Part shown: positions 6,367-9,827 of the stretch, piece after piece | Numbering within the stretch: position 1 is the first letter of the stretch | How the letters are laid out: every line of letters starts with the position of its first letter | Source of the DNA: Bacillota bacterium | Lineage (GTDB): Bacteria; Bacillota; Clostridia; DSM-8532 | Assembly (NCBI GenBank): GCA_023446675.1 | Contig: JAEXPO010000665.1 | Span: 1 to 9,827 of the forward strand | DNA: 9,827 bases | Direction of reading: 5' to 3' | Translations under genes and position numbers: made by a program | Notes under the pieces: generated by a model | Databases searched by the model: none | The model's input: the letters and a program-made list of their open reading frames with translations, nothing else | What the model was told of the DNA's origin: nothing

Positions 6367-7251
6367 ATGGAACTGCTGCAGCTGAGATATTTTCTAAAGG
6401 CCGCTCAAACGGAGCATATGACACGGGCCGCCGAGGCGCTGGGCATAGCACAGCCCACTCTGAGCAAATCCATACGCCTTCTTGAGAAGGAATTGGGTGT
6501 TTCCCTTTTTAACCGAAGCGGAAAGACTACTCGTCTTAATGCCAAGGGGAGAGTATTCTCTGAAAGGGTAAGCAAAGCCCTTTCTGAGCTCGAGGAGGGA
6601 AAAAGAGAGCTTCTTTATATGGAGGATCCGGATAAAGCTCCTATCCGATTGGCCTTTTTGGCTGCTTCCCCCCTGCTTCCGGTGCTTCTGGGAGCCTTTC
6701 GAAAACGGTATCCAGACACAGCCTTTACCCTCATTCAGCAGCTTAACGGAGCCGCCTCCGGCGATTTTGACCTGTGCGTCTCCTCCCTGCCGCTCCCCAT
6801 TCCCGGCTTATCCCGCCGCTTGCTTCTGACAGAGGCTTTCTATCTGGCCGTCCCCACCGACCACCCCCTGGCAGACCGGAAAAGTATTCAGCTTAGGGAA
6901 GCCTCCGGGGAAGGGTTTATTCAGCTTAAGGCCGGAAACAATTTAAGAACCATCACCGAGAATTTTTGCATTGAGGCGGGCTTTACTCCGCAAACCCTTT
7001 ATGAGACGGATAATCCGGGTACATTAAGAGGCCTCATCACGGCCGGGCAGGGAGTGGGTTTTATACCCGCTCTTACCTGGCATGAAAGAAGCTATGACAC
7101 CATCCGGCTCATTAAAATTACGGAGCCGGTTTGCCGGCGCAATATCTGGCTGTCCTGGCGCGAAAACGGCTCTTCTTCGGAACGGCTTAAAGTCTTTCGG
7201 CAATTTATGTTTGCCTATTTTGAGACACTTCAGAAGGAGGATCACGATTAA
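6367..7251 (+). CDS. LysR-type transcriptional regulator
   Basis: A 294-residue protein of normal family length. The N-terminal winged helix-turn-helix is clear: LLQLRYFLKAAQTEHMTRAA, then the recognition helix ALGIAQPTLSKSIRLLEKEL (residues 25-44) and the wing LFNRSGKTTRLNAKG (48-61). A linker helix (about 62-88) leads into the effector-binding domain (about 92-285), which has the typical YLAVPTDHPLA segment (159-169) and AGQGVGFIPA (226-235). The ATG at 6367 is preceded by AGAAGGAG at 6 nt. The protein probably binds DNA as a tetramer and answers to a small molecule. Divergent orientation to the hydrolase/EamA operon and the dyad between them suggest these are its targets. The 58 bp between its stop and the convergent permease stop hold no obvious terminator hairpin. 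Confidence 0.95.
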   Translation: MELLQLRYFLKAAQTEHMTRAAEALGIAQPTLSKSIRLLEKELGVSLFNRSGKTTRLNAKGRVFSERVSKALSELEEGKRELLYMEDPDKAPIRLAFLAASPLLPVLLGAFRKRYPDTAFTLIQQLNGAASGDFDLCVSSLPLPIPGLSRRLLLTEAFYLAVPTDHPLADRKSIQLREASGEGFIQLKAGNNLRTITENFCIEAGFTPQTLYETDNPGTLRGLITAGQGVGFIPALTWHERSYDTIRLIKITEPVCRRNIWLSWRENGSSSERLKVFRQFMFAYFETLQKEDHD

Positions 7252-7309
7252 CCGGCAGCCTCCAAAAAACTCCTGATTGCAGATAAATAGAGTGCCCTTA
7301 CGCTGAAGT

Positions 7310-9715
7310 CTACTGGAGTGATGAAATCGTTTCAGAAATACCTCTGGCCTTAATTCGCCTCAATGGACTTATAATGGAGAGCACTGCCGTTAACATGCAA
7401 AAAGCAAATACCATGATTAACTGTATCAAAGGGAATTGCCACTCCCCCTGAAGAAAATCAGTCAGCACCTTTCGCAGAATAACACCAAGAATACTTCCCA
7501 TAATACAGCCGCCTAGACTGTATAGGGACGCTTCAGTTAAAACCATCACCGAAAGCTGTGAACCCGACATACCTACGGCTCGCATGAGTCCTAAATACCT
7601 CTTCTTAGCTTCCACGCTTGTGTTCATTGTGTTGATTATATTCAGGATGCTGATGAAAGCTATAACCCCGATAAAACCGTATATAAACACCGCCACGGTC
7701 AAAAAGGCTTGTTTCGCCTCCGCATTGTATTGACGTCTGTCCTGAAAAGTCACCTGCTCGCCGGCAATCGACTTTATAGCAGCCAGGGCCTGTTCATCAT
7801 TCTTATTTTCAAGCTTTATATCTACCGACTTATACGCAGTATCAGACGTTATTTCCGCTAACAGCTTTTCCGTGGTTACAAACGTAGCCATTGCCGGTTC
7901 CTCACCTATATAATTGGGAACTGAACGGAGTATGCCCATCACCGTAAACACCTTGGTTCCCTTGGGAGTTTTAATGTAGACCTTGTCTCCCAGCTTCATC
8001 TCCACCGTTGCTACTGAGACGTTATTTCTGACGGTTCTTGTAACTGAGATAATCCCGTTTTGCGCATTGAGCTTATCTTCGTCCAAAACACCGGCAGTCA
8101 GATACTCCTTTGCCCATTTAAACTGAGCTTTATCATAGGAAATAACCCATGAATTTTCCGAAGCGATAAGTAAGCCATCGCCCGCTATCTCGATTATTTT
8201 ATCCTTTTCCTTATACTTGTCGGTCAGCCTGGAAGCATCAAATGTGGCATTCACATAACTTGCCATTCTTCCGTAAACCTGTTTTATCCCTTCGATACTT
8301 AGCAGCTTCCGATAAGTATCCTCATTGATTCCCTTTCCGTATGACAATGAAATGTCCGGTGTATACGGTCTGATGGACTTGGTGCCTGTATATTCGGGAG
8401 CGATGAGAAAATTAAAGCCCAAAAACATGATGATGGTCAGAGCAATGGAACCCGACATCAAGAAAAGTGTCTTCTTTTTGCTTGCGGCAAGTGTTATACC
8501 CATGGCAACCTCGGTGCGGAACAACTTCGTGAGTAACCCATATTTACGTTCTTTACGTATTTTCACCTCATTGCTTCCGGTTAGGGCATTCACAGGTGAA
8601 ACCCTTGCGGCTTTTTTAGCCGGCAGGATGGAAGCCATATAAACCGTCAGAAATCCGGCGATAACACCTGATCCAACGCCTAGCGGACTGAAGCTAAGCA
8701 AAGGGATTTCCCCAAAGAGCTGAGGATTATAAAATTTTAGCAACACAGAGCAGGCAATGGCCAAAAATATTCCCATCAGTACTCCGATTGGGATTGCACG
8801 AATGGCTATCGTTAAGCCCTCCAGTCTAACCAACCTTTTTATCTGTGCCTTTGACGTTCCGATGCACCTTAAAAGCCCAAACTGGCGTACACGTTCCATT
8901 ACCGAAATGTTGAAGGTGTTGTAAATCATTACGAAGGCGGCAGCTAGGACAAGGAAGAACAGGATGGCCCCCACGGCATAGATATTTTGCGCCCTGTTAT
9001 GCCTGGTCTGCAGCATCAGCGCTAAAAGCGCATCGTTTCTTGCAATCCTGCTATCCGGAATAGTGATTGCCCGCTTGATCTGGCTTTCGGCCTTCTGTAT
9101 ATTTATGCCGTCTTTAAATAAAATAATAAAATCATGTGCTTTCACAGTTATGCTTTCCGAAGCGCTCATGGACAGGATCACACCCGCTATACCAACTGCC
9201 TTGGTAGCGCCCAGATCGTCATATGTTCCGCTGATAATAAAATCCTTGACATTTCCGTCGGGCAGAGACAGGCTGACAGTATCGCCAATTTTCAAAGCGG
9301 GACTGAAGCTTTCAGTGACCCATTTTTCAAGAAGAACCTCATTATAAGCAGTACAATACCTGCCCTCAGACAGCACAAAGTTAAGATTTTCTGCAAAATT
9401 CTCATCAATAGCGGCAAACGCGCACTTCTTGCCGTTTACAGTACCTTCGCCAAGGTCTTTGATACTTCCGGAATTTTTTACATCAACCCGGCCTCTAATA
9501 AAGTCTATTTCTTGTTGAGACGGATTTCTGAGTAAAATATGATAGTTCCCTCCGCTCTTTATCACTTGAGCCCTTTCAAATTTCACCATTGAGTCCAGTA
9601 TGGAAAAAATACCGACTACGAGGGTAACGGCCATAACCACGCTTATGACGGTCAGCCTTGTTTTTCTTTTGTGCGCGGATAGGTGTTTAGGGACGATGTC
9701 CAGATAGCTCTTCAT
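7310..9715 (-). CDS. ABC transporter permease with two FtsX-like halves
   Basis: An 801-residue membrane protein of the MacB/LolC/FtsX-like permease group. TM1 is at about 21-43, followed by an extracytoplasmic domain (about 44-240), three helices near 245-268, 300-325 and 345-365, a further helix near 415-438, a second large outer domain (about 440-665), and three helices near 672-696, 728-750 and 762-783. That makes eight membrane segments in two similar halves. The coupling segment between helices occurs twice, as ERVRQFGLLRCIGTSKAQI (274-292) and AKKRYLGLMRAVGMSGSQL (703-721), supporting internal duplication. Such permeases use mechanotransmission to expel peptides, lipids or lipoproteins, or to sense antimicrobial peptides; the substrate is unknown. 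The ATG at 9715 overlaps the stop of the ATPase gene in ATGA, and an AGGGGG lies 9 nt upstream, implying translational coupling. The stop is TAG at 7312-7310. Confidence 0.94.
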   Translation of the reverse strand: MKSYLDIVPKHLSAHKRKTRLTVISVVMAVTLVVGIFSILDSMVKFERAQVIKSGGNYHILLRNPSQQEIDFIRGRVDVKNSGSIKDLGEGTVNGKKCAFAAIDENFAENLNFVLSEGRYCTAYNEVLLEKWVTESFSPALKIGDTVSLSLPDGNVKDFIISGTYDDLGATKAVGIAGVILSMSASESITVKAHDFIILFKDGINIQKAESQIKRAITIPDSRIARNDALLALMLQTRHNRAQNIYAVGAILFFLVLAAAFVMIYNTFNISVMERVRQFGLLRCIGTSKAQIKRLVRLEGLTIAIRAIPIGVLMGIFLAIACSVLLKFYNPQLFGEIPLLSFSPLGVGSGVIAGFLTVYMASILPAKKAARVSPVNALTGSNEVKIRKERKYGLLTKLFRTEVAMGITLAASKKKTLFLMSGSIALTIIMFLGFNFLIAPEYTGTKSIRPYTPDISLSYGKGINEDTYRKLLSIEGIKQVYGRMASYVNATFDASRLTDKYKEKDKIIEIAGDGLLIASENSWVISYDKAQFKWAKEYLTAGVLDEDKLNAQNGIISVTRTVRNNVSVATVEMKLGDKVYIKTPKGTKVFTVMGILRSVPNYIGEEPAMATFVTTEKLLAEITSDTAYKSVDIKLENKNDEQALAAIKSIAGEQVTFQDRRQYNAEAKQAFLTVAVFIYGFIGVIAFISILNIINTMNTSVEAKKRYLGLMRAVGMSGSQLSVMVLTEASLYSLGGCIMGSILGVILRKVLTDFLQGEWQFPLIQLIMVFAFCMLTAVLSIISPLRRIKARGISETISSLQ

Positions 9716-9827
9716 TTTCGGACACCCCCTAATTCAGATAAAATACCGTCCTCAACACTCAGAACACGGTCTGAGAAAGACGTATAATTTTGGTTGTGCG
9801 TAATCATAATGAGTGTCTGAGCATACC
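9712..9827 (-). CDS. ABC transporter ATP-binding protein, C-terminal fragment at the window edge
   Basis: Reading the minus strand from 9825 gives 37 residues before a TGA at 9714-9712. They contain TLIMITHNQNY, the strand after Walker B followed by the H-loop with its switch histidine, and then FSDRVLSVEDGIL, the usual 'ADRVIxLxDGxI' tail of MacB/LolD-type ATPases. Walker A, the signature motif and Walker B lie outside the window. The stop overlaps the permease ATG by four bases (ATGA), so the pair is one operon and forms one transporter. The fragment is short, but the H-loop and the context make the call firm. Confidence 0.88.
   Translation of the reverse strand, partial: YAQTLIMITHNQNYTSFSDRVLSVEDGILSELGGVRK

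Noticed and set aside
7252..7309. A possible bidirectional terminator between the convergent lysR and permease genes
   Set aside because: Only short or widely spaced complementary pieces are present, and no stem is followed by a T-run in the right direction.

Overview
The window looks like a chromosomal segment from a Gram-positive, Clostridia-like member of the Bacillota. This is an inference from strong AGGAGG-type ribosome binding sites, sigma-A-like promoters with TATAAT or near-TATAAT -10 boxes, a Gram-positive-style signal peptide, a repeat-built secreted protein, and an ATPase/FtsX-permease pair of the kind common in these bacteria. Base composition appears moderate, not strongly AT-rich. 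No rRNA, tRNA, CRISPR array, insertion sequence or phage gene was seen.

Layout. (1) Positions 1-3600, minus strand: one uninterrupted coding region that runs off the left edge. It starts at a GTG behind a perfect AGGAGG, encodes a signal peptide, and then carries twelve complete tandem repeats of 93-95 residues plus the first 34 residues of a thirteenth. It is the largest gene here and easily missed, because it begins with GTG and has no stop in the window. (2) Positions 3712-4443, minus strand: a RimJ/RimL-type GNAT acetyltransferase with its own promoter and an intrinsic terminator. (3) Positions 4440-6151, minus strand: a probable two-gene operon, an SGNH/GDSL hydrolase followed by an EamA/DMT-family ten-helix transporter. 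(4) Positions 6152-6366: a compact divergent control region with two overlapping face-to-face promoters and a perfect 18-bp dyad. (5) Positions 6367-7251, plus strand: a LysR-type regulator transcribed away from the hydrolase/transporter pair. (6) Positions 7310-9827, minus strand: an ABC exporter-like pair, the last 37 residues of an ATPase overlapping by four bases an 801-residue permease with two FtsX-like halves.

How the genes fit together. The divergent arrangement, with a dyad centred near -65 of the hydrolase promoter and just inside the lysR transcript start, predicts that the LysR protein controls the hydrolase/transporter operon and represses itself. The substrate cannot be read from the sequence. 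The hydrolase may release or deacylate a small molecule that the DMT protein moves. The acetyltransferase is adjacent but has its own promoter. The repeat protein is separated from it by a terminator and looks like an independent cell-surface or secreted adhesin-like or structural protein. The ABC pair converges on lysR and appears unrelated. No clearly new multi-gene system was found; the most notable items are the long repeat protein and the divergent regulatory region.
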